A stretch of 37,759 bases of DNA, from positions 1 through 37,759 of the forward strand of contig NZ_QGDQ01000039.1 in the NCBI RefSeq assembly GCF_003149145.1, given 5' to 3'. Position 1 is the stretch's first letter, and every line of letters begins with the position of its first letter. Of the stretch, positions 1 to 8,120 are shown piece after piece. The notes beneath the pieces are model-generated. The model did no database searches. It saw only the letters and a program-made list of their open reading frames with translations, and was not told the origin of the DNA. The position numbers and the translations under genes were made by a program. This DNA is from Quadrisphaera granulorum (GTDB lineage Bacteria > Actinomycetota > Actinomycetes > Actinomycetales > Quadrisphaeraceae).

Positions 1-64
1 TTTGAGCGGACCGATCCATCCTCCGGAGTTCCATCCTCGACCCGCAACCCGAGGTCACGCAGCG

Positions 65-478
65 TCACCGCAGACGCGCTAGTGGCAAAGGCTCAGTGAG
101 GATGAGCAAGTCGCCAGCGCCGATGCCACGTGTGGCAAGGCCCACCCACCTCTCGCCTGTGCCCGCTCCTTCGAGGAATCGTTGAACCGTCGAGGCGTCC
201 CAGGAGAAGTCGTGGAGGGAGAACGGTGGGGTCTGGGAGACGGCGGCCCCCAACCACTCCTCCAGCGCAGCTGCCGCGCGGCGCCGTGAGCCTCCGTCAT
301 CTAGCTGGGCGATGAAGTTTCCCGTCTCGACCACGGCCGTCACAGGAAGCACGAGCTCGTCTCCCGCGGTGTAATGCCGCTGGAACTCCTCGCGCGCGCT
401 GGCCTCCTGCTGGCAGCGGCCCGGCACAGGGACGAGGTTGCAGAGAACGCTCGTGTCCACGAACCGGACTGTCGGCAA
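65..478 (-). CDS. PIN-like nuclease domain protein
   Basis: This 137-residue protein looks like a single PIN domain, a metal-dependent RNase fold found in VapC-type toxins and other nucleases. The N-terminal strand FVDTS carries D8, an acidic residue follows in VVETGNF (E51), and GAGDLLIL near the C-terminus carries D123. These fit the usual spacing of PIN metal ligands. The start is TTG at 478, five bases after the stop of the ATPase gene, so the two genes are almost certainly one transcript. No VapB-like DNA-binding antitoxin is visible next to it, so a simple VapBC pair is unlikely. Base composition is less GC-rich than in the rest of the window, which hints at transfer. The PIN assignment is by motif only; the substrate is unknown. 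Confidence 0.62.
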   Translation of the reverse strand: MPTVRFVDTSVLCNLVPVPGRCQQEASAREEFQRHYTAGDELVLPVTAVVETGNFIAQLDDGGSRRRAAAALEEWLGAAVSQTPPFSLHDFSWDASTVQRFLEGAGTGERWVGLATRGIGAGDLLILTEPLPLARLR

Positions 479-483
479 AGCCC

Positions 484-1827
484 TCAGCCCCTGCCGATGA
501 GGTGAGCCAGGGCGCCGAGGTCACGAGTCTCTGTGCGGGGGGCCACGAGCTGACCACGGCTGATGGCGTCGCCCATGTCACCGGCGGCGAGTGCCTTGAC
601 GTACCCGGGCAGGTCGATGGCGCGGCTCAGCCGGCTGTGGCCCGTCGCAGCATCTCGGTAGCAGACGACGACGCTCTCGTTCAGCTCACCGGTGAGGGCA
701 TTCAGGAGGGCGGGACTGTGCGTGGTGATGAGAATCCTGGTCGACGGTGGGGACGCAGCCCCACGGATGAGCTCGAGGAGGTGATCCGCCTGCGCCGGGT
801 GCAACCCATTCTCGATCTCCTCCACGACAAGGAGCACACCGGGCTCGACGCCGGTCAAAGACTGGAGCGCGTCAATGTCCAGCCGCTGTCCTGCTGTGCG
901 CATGGCCGTGGCAACTGCGAGGAAACGGAGGAGCCCGTCGCTCATCTCGCGGGCGGGAGTGATGTCGGGCTCGTCTCCGGAGACGCCTTCGTCGACACCG
1001 AGCATGACGTCCCCTAGGGGGGAGACCACGCTGACCAGGCTCCGAAGCTGACGGTCGGTGACTCGCTGGACGGCGGCCGTCACTGCGGCGTGGGCCGCCG
1101 GATCATCGGTCTCCAAGCGGTGGACCGCAGCCGAGACGTTCTCTGCAGTGCGGCGCAACAACACGTCGCGTTCAGGGACGTACCCCCGCATGAGGTGTGG
1201 GACAGGGTCGAGATGAAAAGCCCCGCGCAAGGCACTCGTCACTGCTTCTGCGCCCCGGAGGACGGCCGCTTCCACTCGGTGCTTGGTGTTCATCCGAGCC
1301 GCGAGCTGTAGCGTCAGGAGTCGGTCGTCGCGGAACTGCTGGATGGGATTGGGGCCTCGCTTCCCGTTGTAGATCTCGGCTGAGAGGCCTGGATGGCTCT
1401 GATCCGACGGTCTGGTGACCATCAACCAGTGGGATTCGACTTTTCGGGACTCCGCTGCCGGCGCCGGACCCCACAGCGACTCGCGGACGATACGCAGCAC
1501 GGGCTCTACCTCGACGGTGAGCTCTAGGCGGTACAGGTCCTTGCCAACCGAAGCGGTGCATCCCAGGGAGAACGTGTTCTCCCTGTGCGGAGCGCAGCCG
1601 CGCGCGCCACCCCGTACGCCGTCACCGTCACGGCCACGCCCATCGAGCGCCTCATGGAGATCGTCGCCGTCCGCGAGCCGAGCAAGAACCTCGATGGCAT
1701 CGAGTGCGTTCGACTTGCCTGCGCTGTTGCGTCCCGTGAGGACGGTGACGCCTGCCAGATCCAGATGCTCGCGCTGGAAGCTCTTGAAAGAATCGAGATG
1801 GATCCGCCTGAGGCTGGCTGTCGCCAT
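484..1827 (-). CDS. AAA family ATPase (OLD/AAA_21-like)
   Basis: This is a 447-residue ABC/SMC-like ATPase of the AAA_15/AAA_21 group, related to OLD-family ATPases. The N-terminus runs IHLDSFKSF, then a Walker A motif GRNSAGKS (residues 32-39). The C-terminal half has a Walker B strand LLVVEEIENGLHP (from about 332) and a switch histidine in TTHSPALLNAL (from about 369). No TOPRIM domain follows, unlike true OLD nucleases. I chose the ATG at 1827 because the protein begins at the conserved first strand and a TACCCT -10 hexamer lies six bases upstream; the open frame continues to 3015 but there it is only antisense to asnO. The next gene encodes a PIN-like nuclease, which suggests an ATPase sensor plus nuclease effector. 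Function is inferred, not shown. Confidence 0.72.
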   Translation of the reverse strand: MATASLRRIHLDSFKSFQREHLDLAGVTVLTGRNSAGKSNALDAIEVLARLADGDDLHEALDGRGRDGDGVRGGARGCAPHRENTFSLGCTASVGKDLYRLELTVEVEPVLRIVRESLWGPAPAAESRKVESHWLMVTRPSDQSHPGLSAEIYNGKRGPNPIQQFRDDRLLTLQLAARMNTKHRVEAAVLRGAEAVTSALRGAFHLDPVPHLMRGYVPERDVLLRRTAENVSAAVHRLETDDPAAHAAVTAAVQRVTDRQLRSLVSVVSPLGDVMLGVDEGVSGDEPDITPAREMSDGLLRFLAVATAMRTAGQRLDIDALQSLTGVEPGVLLVVEEIENGLHPAQADHLLELIRGAASPPSTRILITTHSPALLNALTGELNESVVVCYRDAATGHSRLSRAIDLPGYVKALAAGDMGDAISRGQLVAPRTETRDLGALAHLIGRG

Positions 1828-1833
1828 ATGGGG

Positions 1834-1839
1834 AGGGTA
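1834..1839 (-). promoter_or_regulatory. Candidate -10 box of the AAA ATPase/PIN operon
   Basis: On the minus strand TACCCT is followed after six bases (CCCCAT) by the ATG at 1827. That spacing fits a leaderless transcript starting at the A of the start codon. No Shine-Dalgarno sequence is present. Confidence 0.4.
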
Positions 1840-1941
1840 GTGCGGAGCTCTGACGTCCTTTGCCGGTCTTCTGAAGGTACGGGAGACGGATGACACCCGA
1901 CCGGCTGGCGTTCTGGGCGCAGGAACGGTTGGGTTCTCCGC

Positions 1942-3807
1942 GTGTGCGGACTTTCGGGTGAGGTCAGGTTCGACGGCGCGGCAGCGGATGCGGGTGCGGT
2001 GCGGTGCATGTCGGAGGTTCTGGCACCACGCGGGCCCGACGGTTCGGGGGAGTGGGCACGCGGCCCGGTAGCGCTGGCCCACCGCCGGCTGGCGATCATC
2101 GACCTGTCCGAGGCCGGCGCGCAGCCCATGGTCGACGGCGAGGGGAGCGACCACGAGTTGGTCGCCGTGTTCAACGGCTGCATCTACAACTACCCGCAGC
2201 TGCGTGAGGAGCTGGCGGGCAAGGGGCACTCGTTCCGCTCCACGTCCGACACCGAGGTGATCCTCAAGGCCTACCGGCAGTGGGGTGACGACTTCGTCGA
2301 TCACCTGGTGGGCATGTTCGCCGTCGTCCTCCACGAACCCCGGACCGGGCGTGTGGTCATGGCCCGCGACCGGCTCGGCATCAAGCCGCTCTACCTCGCC
2401 GAGAGTGCCGGCGCGGTGCGCTTCGCTTCCAGCCTGCCCGCGCTCGTGGCCGCCGGGCGCCGCGACGGGACCCTCGACACGAGCATCGACCCGGTGGCGC
2501 TGCACCACTACCTCAGCTGGCACGCCGTCGTCCCCGCTCCCCGCACCATGCTGCGCGGCGTGCGCAAGCTGCCGCCGGCCACGGTCCGCGTCTACGAGCC
2601 CGGCTGTGGCGCCGACGGCTTCCGCGACCGCGTCTACTGGCAGCCCTCCTACGAGCGTGACCCCGCCAAGGCCGGCTGGTCCGCCCGTGACTGGGAGGAC
2701 GCCGTGGAGGAGGCGCTCCGCACCGCCGTCCGCCGCCGCCTCGTGGCCGACGTGCCGGTCGGGGTGCTGCTGTCCGGCGGGCTCGACTCCAGCCTCATCG
2801 TCGGGCTGCTCGCCGAGGAAGGACAGACCGGGCTGTCCACCTTCTCCATCGGCTTCGACAGCGCCGGCGGCCACGAGGGCGACGAGTTCCAGTACTCCGA
2901 CATCATCGCCGCCCGCTACGGCACCGATCACCACAAGATCGCCGTCGACAGCCCGTCGCTGGTCGACGCGCTCGGCCACACCGTCGGCGCGATGAGCGAG
3001 CCGATGGTCAGCCACGACGTCGTCGCCTTCGACCTGCTCTGCCAGCAGGTGGCCAAGGAGATCCGCGTGGTGCAGTCAGGGCAGGGGGCTGACGAGGTCT
3101 TCGCCGGGTACCACTGGTACCCGCCGATGGCCCACGTCGAGCGGTCGCCAGGCGGCGGGTTCGACGTCGAGGCCGCCACCGCCACCTACGCGCGGGCCTT
3201 CTTCGACCGGGGCCCCGACGGGCCCGGCGGGATGAGCTGGCTCGTTGGCGACGGCGTGCTCGAGGGGATGCTCGCCGAAGGCGGGGCCGATGCGTCGAGG
3301 GCGTTCGTGGCATCACATCTCGCGCGCGCCGGAGCCTCCACCGCGGTGGACGCCGCGCTGCGCCTCGACACCGAGATCATGCTCGTGGACGACCCGGTCA
3401 AGCGCGTCGACAACACCTCCATGTCCTGGGGCCTGGAGGCGCGCGTGCCCTTCCTCGACCAGGACCTCGTCACCCTGGCCGCGCAGGTGCCCCCGGAGCT
3501 CAAGCTCGCCGACGGTGGCAAGGGCATCCTCAAGGCCATCGGCCGCCGCACCATCCCCACCGAGGTCATCGACAGGCCCAAGGGCTACTTCCCTGTGCCC
3601 GCGCTGACGCACCTGGAGGGGGGAGTGCTCGACCTCGTGCGCGACGCGTTGACCTCCGAGGCCGCCCGCAGCCGCGGCCTGTTCCGCCCCTCCGCGGTGA
3701 GCGAGCTGCTCGCCGCCCCGAACGCCGAGCTGACGCCGCTGCGTGGCAACCGCCTCTGGCAGCTGGGGCTGCTGGAGCTGTGGCTGCAGACGCACGGGGT
3801 GCGCTGA
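1942..3807 (+). CDS. asnO: N-acetylglutaminylglutamine amidotransferase (asparagine synthase family)
   Basis: This 621-residue enzyme has the asparagine synthase (glutamine-hydrolysing) architecture. A class II glutaminase domain begins MCGLSGE, with Cys2 as nucleophile after Met removal. A synthetase domain follows with the PP-loop SGGLDSS at residues 278-284. It is the amidotransferase of the NAGGN pathway, converting the C-terminal carboxylate of N-acetylglutaminylglutamine to the amide. That reading rests on the neighbours: the next two genes are the dipeptide synthetase and the M42 peptidase of the same conserved trio (known from Sinorhizobium asnO/ngg and Pseudomonas). The GTG start at 1942 is fixed by the required Cys2. 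The stop overlaps the next start as ATGA. Without context it would be called asparagine synthetase B. Confidence 0.88.
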   Translation: MCGLSGEVRFDGAAADAGAVRCMSEVLAPRGPDGSGEWARGPVALAHRRLAIIDLSEAGAQPMVDGEGSDHELVAVFNGCIYNYPQLREELAGKGHSFRSTSDTEVILKAYRQWGDDFVDHLVGMFAVVLHEPRTGRVVMARDRLGIKPLYLAESAGAVRFASSLPALVAAGRRDGTLDTSIDPVALHHYLSWHAVVPAPRTMLRGVRKLPPATVRVYEPGCGADGFRDRVYWQPSYERDPAKAGWSARDWEDAVEEALRTAVRRRLVADVPVGVLLSGGLDSSLIVGLLAEEGQTGLSTFSIGFDSAGGHEGDEFQYSDIIAARYGTDHHKIAVDSPSLVDALGHTVGAMSEPMVSHDVVAFDLLCQQVAKEIRVVQSGQGADEVFAGYHWYPPMAHVERSPGGGFDVEAATATYARAFFDRGPDGPGGMSWLVGDGVLEGMLAEGGADASRAFVASHLARAGASTAVDAALRLDTEIMLVDDPVKRVDNTSMSWGLEARVPFLDQDLVTLAAQVPPELKLADGGKGILKAIGRRTIPTEVIDRPKGYFPVPALTHLEGGVLDLVRDALTSEAARSRGLFRPSAVSELLAAPNAELTPLRGNRLWQLGLLELWLQTHGVR

Positions 3808-5591
3808 TGGCCGCCACCTCCTCCCCGCGCCGCCACCGCGCCGTCGCCGGTCAGCGGGTCCGGCCCCGCAGTGGCGGTAGCGGCCACCCGCGGCATGGCA
3901 CCGACCCCGACGTCGTCCTCGACATGGGGTGGGGGCGGTTGGTGTTCGGCAACACCTTCGTGGACCCGTCCGGTGTGCTCGAGGCACTGCGCGACGAGGC
4001 CAGCGGCAAGCGCGACATCGCCTGCTACGTGCCCGACCCGCAGGTGCTGGTCGGCACCTCGCCGCACGAGCTGTTCGTCGATCCGTCCTACACCTACCGC
4101 CTCGACCTGCACTCCTACCGCCAGCGCCGCGACGCCGTCCGCGACGTCGAGGTGCGCACCGTGCAGGCCCGCGAGGAGCTCGAGCAGGTCAACCGCATCT
4201 ACGCGAAGGCGCGGATGGTCGAGGCCGACGTCGACACGATGTGGGCCAACCAGCGCACCCGCACCTTCACCCACCTCGTGGCGCTCGACCGGCGCGTCAG
4301 CTCCACCAGCGAGGACGGCGAGGGGCCGCGGGTGGTGGGCACCGTCACCGGCGTCGACCATGCGCTGGCCTTCGGTGACCCCGAGGGCGGCGCCAGCATG
4401 TGGTGCCTCGCTGTCGACCCCGACAACGCGCCCCCGGGTACCGGGGAGGCCCTCGTGCGCCGGCTCGCGGAGCGGTACGCGGCGCGCGGGCGCGCCCACC
4501 TCGACCTGTCGGTGCTGCACAGCAACACCGGCGCCATCGCGCTGTACCGCAAGCTCGGCTTCACGCCCACCTCCGCGGTGTGCGTCAAGCGCAAGAACCC
4601 CATCAACCAGGCGCTGTACTCCCCGACGCCGGCGGGCCTGGACGACGTCAACCCCTACGCCCGGATCATCGCCGACGAAGCGCTGCGCCGCGGCCTGCGC
4701 GTCGAGGTCACCGACGCCGCCTTCGGGGAGCTGCGGATCTCTTCCGGAGCACGCAGCGTGCTGACCCGCGAGTCGCTGTCGGAGCTGACCAGCGCCGTCG
4801 CCATGAGCCGCTGCGACGACAAGCGCGTCACCTCGCGACTGCTCGCCGGAGCGGGGCTGGCCGTGCCCCGCGCGGTGCAGGCCCCCGGGACCGACGACGA
4901 CGACCTGCGCGCCGCCCGCGCGCTGCTCGCCGAGGTCGGCGACGTCGTCGTCAAACCCGCCCGCGGGGAGCAGGGACGCGGGATCACGGTGGGTGTCACC
5001 ACCGACGAGGCACTGGTCACCGCGGTGCAGCGAGCGCTGACGTTCTGCCCCGACGTCATCGTCGAGGAGCGATTCGAGGGAGACGACCTGCGCGTCGTCG
5101 TCATCGACCACGAGGTGGTCGCGGCGGCCGTGCGCCGCCCGGCGCAGGTGGTCGGCACCGGACGCGACTCCATCGCCGAGCTGGTGCGCCGCCACTCCCG
5201 GCGCCGCGCGCAGGCCACCGGCGGGGAGAGCACCATCCCGCTCGACGAGACGACCGAGGCCGTGGTCGCGGATGCCGGCTACCGGATGGCCGACATCCTC
5301 CCGAGGGGCGAGGTGCTGGCCGTGCGCCGCACCGCCAACCTCCACACCGGCGGCACCATCGACGACGTCACCGACCGGCTGCACCCGGTCATCGCCGAGG
5401 CGGCGCGCCAGGCCAGCCGCGTCATCGGGATCCCCGTGACAGGCCTGGACTTCCTCGTGCCCGACCTCGAAGGAGACCAATACGTGATCATCGAGGCGAA
5501 CGAGCGGCCGGGCCTGGCCAACCACGAGCCGCAGCCCACCGCCGAGCGATTCGTCGACCTGCTGTTCCCGGAGACGCGGCGCTCGGCGTGA
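3807..5591 (+). CDS. ngg: N-acetylglutaminylglutamine synthetase (GNAT plus ATP-grasp)
   Basis: This 594-residue fusion enzyme makes N-acetylglutaminylglutamine, the precursor of the osmoprotectant NAGGN. Residues about 110-270 form a GNAT acetyltransferase domain; the segment from about 200 includes LAVDPDNAPPGTGEALVRRL and a typical ALYRKLGF end. Residues about 330-590 form an ATP-grasp ligase domain, with VVVKPARGEQGRGI near 379 and the metal-binding segment YVIIEANERPG near 559. The ATG at 3807 overlaps the asnO stop as ATGA and gives translational coupling. An upstream in-frame start at 3780 would lie inside asnO and is less likely. The domain order matches the GNAT/ATP-grasp member of the NAGGN trio, so the assignment is strong; substrate specificity is by family. 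Confidence 0.88.
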   Translation: MAATSSPRRHRAVAGQRVRPRSGGSGHPRHGTDPDVVLDMGWGRLVFGNTFVDPSGVLEALRDEASGKRDIACYVPDPQVLVGTSPHELFVDPSYTYRLDLHSYRQRRDAVRDVEVRTVQAREELEQVNRIYAKARMVEADVDTMWANQRTRTFTHLVALDRRVSSTSEDGEGPRVVGTVTGVDHALAFGDPEGGASMWCLAVDPDNAPPGTGEALVRRLAERYAARGRAHLDLSVLHSNTGAIALYRKLGFTPTSAVCVKRKNPINQALYSPTPAGLDDVNPYARIIADEALRRGLRVEVTDAAFGELRISSGARSVLTRESLSELTSAVAMSRCDDKRVTSRLLAGAGLAVPRAVQAPGTDDDDLRAARALLAEVGDVVVKPARGEQGRGITVGVTTDEALVTAVQRALTFCPDVIVEERFEGDDLRVVVIDHEVVAAAVRRPAQVVGTGRDSIAELVRRHSRRRAQATGGESTIPLDETTEAVVADAGYRMADILPRGEVLAVRRTANLHTGGTIDDVTDRLHPVIAEAARQASRVIGIPVTGLDFLVPDLEGDQYVIIEANERPGLANHEPQPTAERFVDLLFPETRRSA

Positions 5592-5610
5592 CGCCGGGCC
5601 CGGTGCGGCC

Positions 5611-5616
5611 TAGCGT
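5611..5616 (+). promoter_or_regulatory. Candidate -10 box for the M42 peptidase gene
   Basis: TAGCGT lies eight bases upstream of the GTG at 5625, with no Shine-Dalgarno sequence between. This fits a leaderless promoter and would let the peptidase gene be transcribed separately from asnO-ngg. Confidence 0.4.
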
Positions 5617-5624
5617 GATCGTCC

Positions 5625-6830
5625 GTGAGTGCAACACCCCAGGCCCACGGCAGCGCCGATCCCCAGCCCGTTGACGTGCCCGTCGACGTCGACTACCTGC
5701 GCTCGACCATGGTCGACCTGCTCCTGACGCCCAGCCCGTCAGGGCGGACCGACGCGGTGATGCAGCTGGTGGGAGACCGGATCTCCGCGCTGGGCGTGCC
5801 GTTCGACCTGACCCGCCGCGGGCTGCTGCGGGCGCGCCTGGGCACCGGCAGCACGGTGCGGCGCGCCGTCGTCGTCCACGCCGACACCATCGGGTGCATG
5901 GTCAAGCGCCTCAAGGAGAACGGGCGGCTGGAGGTGGTGCCGGTCGGCTCCCACAGCGCCCGGTTCGCCGAGGGCGCTCACGTCACCGTGATGACCGACG
6001 ACCCCGACTGCGTCTACACCGGCACTGTGCTGCCACTGCTCAGCGCCGGGCACGCCTTCGGTGACGACATCGACACCCAGGGCGTCGGCTGGCACCAGGT
6101 GGAGGTCCGCATCGACGAGCCCGTCAGCGACCTGGCCGGGCTGACCGCGTTGGGGATCCAGGTCGGTGACTTCGTCGCGCTCGACGCCGACCCGCGCATC
6201 ACGCCCGGCGGCTTCGTCAAGAGCCGCCACCTCGACGACAAGGCCGGGCTCGCCGCCTGCCTCACCGCGCTGAAGGCACTGGCCGACGCCGGTGTGCAGC
6301 CACGGGTGGGGGCGCAGCTGCTCGTGACCATCGGCGAGGAGGTCGGCTTCGGCGCGACGCACGGGCTCGACCCCGACATCTCCGAGCTGGTCGCCGTCGA
6401 CAACGCCGTCGTCGCCGCCGGGCAGGCCAGCTCCGAGCACACGGTGAACGTCGGCATGATGGACATGACCGGCCCGTTCGACTACCACCTGTCGCGACGG
6501 CTGCTGGCGCTGGCCGCTGAGCACGACGTGCCCGCCCACCGCGACGTCTACCGCCACTACCGCTCCGACGCCGCCCCGGCGCTGGAGGCGGGCATCGAGG
6601 CGCGGGCGGCGCTCATCGGCGCCGGCGTCGACTCCGGTCACGGGCACGAGCGGACGCACTTCGACGGCCTGGTGGCACTGACGCGGCTGCTGGTGCTCTA
6701 CCTGCAGACCGACCTCGTGTTCGCCGAGTGGGACCGGCGCGCGGCGGGGCCGCTGGAGGAGTTCCCCTCCGACGCGGTGCAGCCGGCGCCGCGTGAGCCC
6801 GCGCGCGAAGACGCCATCGGCGGCGCCTGA
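5625..6830 (+). CDS. Osmoprotectant NAGGN system M42 family peptidase
   Basis: This 401-residue protein is an M42-type dinuclear zinc aminopeptidase, the third member of the NAGGN trio. Visible metal and catalytic segments are VVVHADTIG, KSRHLDDKAG (bridging Asp), TIGEEVGFG (the Glu pair), AVDNAVVA and the late His in SGHGHERTHFDG. Its role in NAGGN metabolism is not settled: it may process or degrade the dipeptide when osmotic stress ends. It starts at GTG 5625, 33 bases after ngg, and may have its own leaderless promoter. The family assignment is firm; the physiological substrate is inferred from the neighbours. Confidence 0.85.
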   Translation: MSATPQAHGSADPQPVDVPVDVDYLRSTMVDLLLTPSPSGRTDAVMQLVGDRISALGVPFDLTRRGLLRARLGTGSTVRRAVVVHADTIGCMVKRLKENGRLEVVPVGSHSARFAEGAHVTVMTDDPDCVYTGTVLPLLSAGHAFGDDIDTQGVGWHQVEVRIDEPVSDLAGLTALGIQVGDFVALDADPRITPGGFVKSRHLDDKAGLAACLTALKALADAGVQPRVGAQLLVTIGEEVGFGATHGLDPDISELVAVDNAVVAAGQASSEHTVNVGMMDMTGPFDYHLSRRLLALAAEHDVPAHRDVYRHYRSDAAPALEAGIEARAALIGAGVDSGHGHERTHFDGLVALTRLLVLYLQTDLVFAEWDRRAAGPLEEFPSDAVQPAPREPAREDAIGGA

Positions 6831-6855
6831 CCCCGCGCCCCTTCCCGCCCTCTCC

Positions 6856-6960
6856 CGCACTTGCCGCGGAAAGTGCGCTTCCGGCGCCCCCCTTCTCGCA
6901 CTTTCCGCGGAAAGTGCGAGAAGGACCCCCTGCCTTCCCGCACTTTCCGCGGCAAGTGCG
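6856..6960 (+). repeat. Palindromic repeat cluster 1 (three copies)
   Basis: Three 22-bp palindromes lie at 6856-6877, 6897-6918 and 6939-6960, so starts are 41 and 42 bp apart. Each is the half-site CGCACTTKCCG followed by its reverse complement, with one asymmetric pair of positions. Copy 1 has K=G on the left, copy 3 is in the opposite orientation, and copy 2 is perfectly symmetric and extends to a 34-bp perfect palindrome (6891-6924). The cluster starts 26 bp after the stop of the M42 peptidase gene. The rest of the 6831-7090 gap shows no gene. Confidence 0.9.
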
Positions 6961-7077
6961 GGAGGGGATGGGGCGAGGGCGACGACGCCAGCGGGGTCGT
7001 CCGCCCACAGGGACCACGCGGGGCGTCGTCGTCCACAGGAGCGGCCAGCGGTCACCAAGCGATGCCGCTTCGGCGGC

Positions 7078-7083
7078 CACGGT
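7078..7083 (+). promoter_or_regulatory. Candidate -10 box for the DUF559-like gene
   Basis: CACGGT lies seven bases upstream of the ATG at 7091. It matches the [T/C]ANNNT spacing seen before several other starts in this window and no Shine-Dalgarno sequence is present. Confidence 0.3.
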
Positions 7084-7090
7084 GCGACGC

Positions 7091-7981
7091 ATGCCGAAGA
7101 AGCGCCCCTGGCCCGACGAGCTCCCCGACGTCTTCCTTGTCTCCGACGCGCTCGAGCAGGGGGTGCTCACATCGAGCCAGCTGCGCGACCCCCGGCTGCG
7201 CCGCCTCTTCCACGGGGTGTGCGCACCGAGGTTCGTCCCCGTCGACCACGCCTTGCGCTGCCGCGGGGCAGCCCTTGTGGTCCCGCCGTCAGCTCGCCTG
7301 ACCGGGACCTCGCTCGCGACGGTCGCCGGAGCGCCGCTCGCCGACACCTGGGACGACGTCGAGTGGGTCGTGCCACACGGCGACTGGCGCACCGGGCCGC
7401 GCGGCACGGTGCTGCGCGCGGCGTCGCGCGGGCCCCTCGGCGACACGTCGTGGCGCGGTGTGCCGACGGCGTCTCGGGAGCGGATGGGGTTCGACCTCGC
7501 GGCGCGGTGCGGCCTGGAGTTGGGCGTGGCGCGTCTCGACGTCGTCGTCAGGGCACGTCTGCTGGACCTCGACGCCTTCAAGGCGTGGCTCCTGACACGG
7601 CACGACGACGGCGTCGTCGCCGTCCGCGAGGCCGCCGACCTCTGCGACCCGCGCGCGGAGTCGATCCCCGAGTCGCGCTGCCGCGTGCGCCTCGTCCGCG
7701 CCGGGTTCGACGTGGAGCCGCAGTTCGACGTCGTCGACCGCGACGGCGTGTTCGTCGGACGCGTCGACCTGGCGCTGCTCGAGTGGAAGATCGCCATCGA
7801 GTACGAGGGGAAGTGGCGCACGCTCGTGGAGGGGCAGCTGACGGATGACCGGCTCCGCCTCGACGGTCTGCGCCACGCCGGGTGGAAGGTCGTTCACATC
7901 ACGGCGGAGCGGATGAAGGGGCGTGGCGAGGTCGAGGACGCCGTCCGTCGTGCAGTCGCCGAGCGCATCGCCGGCATCTGA
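7091..7981 (+). CDS. AbiEi-like/DUF559-like protein with endonuclease fold
   Basis: This 296-residue protein resembles a widespread actinobacterial family annotated as AbiEi-like antitoxin domain or DUF559 proteins. The N-terminal part (about 15-50, DALEQGVLTSSQLRDPRLRR) looks like a winged-helix DNA-binding domain. The C-terminal part (about 190-280) looks like a Vsr/PD-(D/E)xK restriction-endonuclease fold: ESR at 194-196, VDLA with D226, and AIEYEG with E237, followed by a strand WKVVHIT. Whether it cuts DNA is unknown. It starts at ATG 7091; the open frame extends upstream through the palindromic repeats, but that part has no family similarity. Palindrome clusters lie on both sides of it. 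No partner toxin of the AbiEii type is adjacent. Confidence 0.7.
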   Translation: MPKKRPWPDELPDVFLVSDALEQGVLTSSQLRDPRLRRLFHGVCAPRFVPVDHALRCRGAALVVPPSARLTGTSLATVAGAPLADTWDDVEWVVPHGDWRTGPRGTVLRAASRGPLGDTSWRGVPTASRERMGFDLAARCGLELGVARLDVVVRARLLDLDAFKAWLLTRHDDGVVAVREAADLCDPRAESIPESRCRVRLVRAGFDVEPQFDVVDRDGVFVGRVDLALLEWKIAIEYEGKWRTLVEGQLTDDRLRLDGLRHAGWKVVHITAERMKGRGEVEDAVRRAVAERIAGI

Positions 7982-7997
7982 ACCCCGCTGCCCTACC

Positions 7998-8101
7998 CGC
8001 ACTTGCCGCGGAAAGTGCGCCAAGACCCCCGTCCTTCTCGCACTTGCCGCGGAAAGTGCGAGAAGGACGGGGCGGGAAGCGCACTTGCCGCGGAAAGTGC
8101 G
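7998..8101 (+). repeat. Palindromic repeat cluster 2 (three copies)
   Basis: Three copies of the same 22-bp palindrome lie at 7998-8019, 8039-8060 and 8080-8101, with starts exactly 41 bp apart and all in the same orientation. The cluster fills the space between two convergent genes: it begins 17 bp after the stop of the DUF559-like gene and ends 20 bp before the stop of galK. As RNA each copy can fold into a nine-pair stem with a CGCG loop, so a role at both transcript ends is possible. Confidence 0.9.
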
Positions 8102-8120
8102 AGAAGGGGCGGGGTCGGGG

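Noticed and set aside
65-478. VapC toxin of a classical VapBC pair
   Set aside because: No small antitoxin gene is adjacent; the partner is a large ATPase.
1828-3015. Extension of the AAA ATPase frame upstream to 3015 on the minus strand (843 residues)
   Set aside because: The extra part is antisense to asnO, is low-complexity Gly/Val/Asp-rich as expected from GC-rich shadow frames, and has no family match.
1942-3807. Plain asparagine synthetase asnB
   Set aside because: The fold is the same, but the coupled ngg and M42 genes identify the NAGGN amidotransferase.
3585-5525. Long minus-strand open frame (646 residues) opposite ngg
   Set aside because: It is an antisense shadow of a well-supported ngg gene; such frames are common at this GC content.
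6914-7090. N-terminal extension of the DUF559-like protein through palindrome cluster 1
   Set aside because: The translated repeat is not protein-like and the family start and promoter spacing favour ATG 7091.
6856-8101. CRISPR array, because of regularly spaced short repeats
   Set aside because: Only two or three copies per cluster, each copy is itself a palindrome, spacers of 19-20 bp are too short, spacers resemble each other and no cas genes are present.
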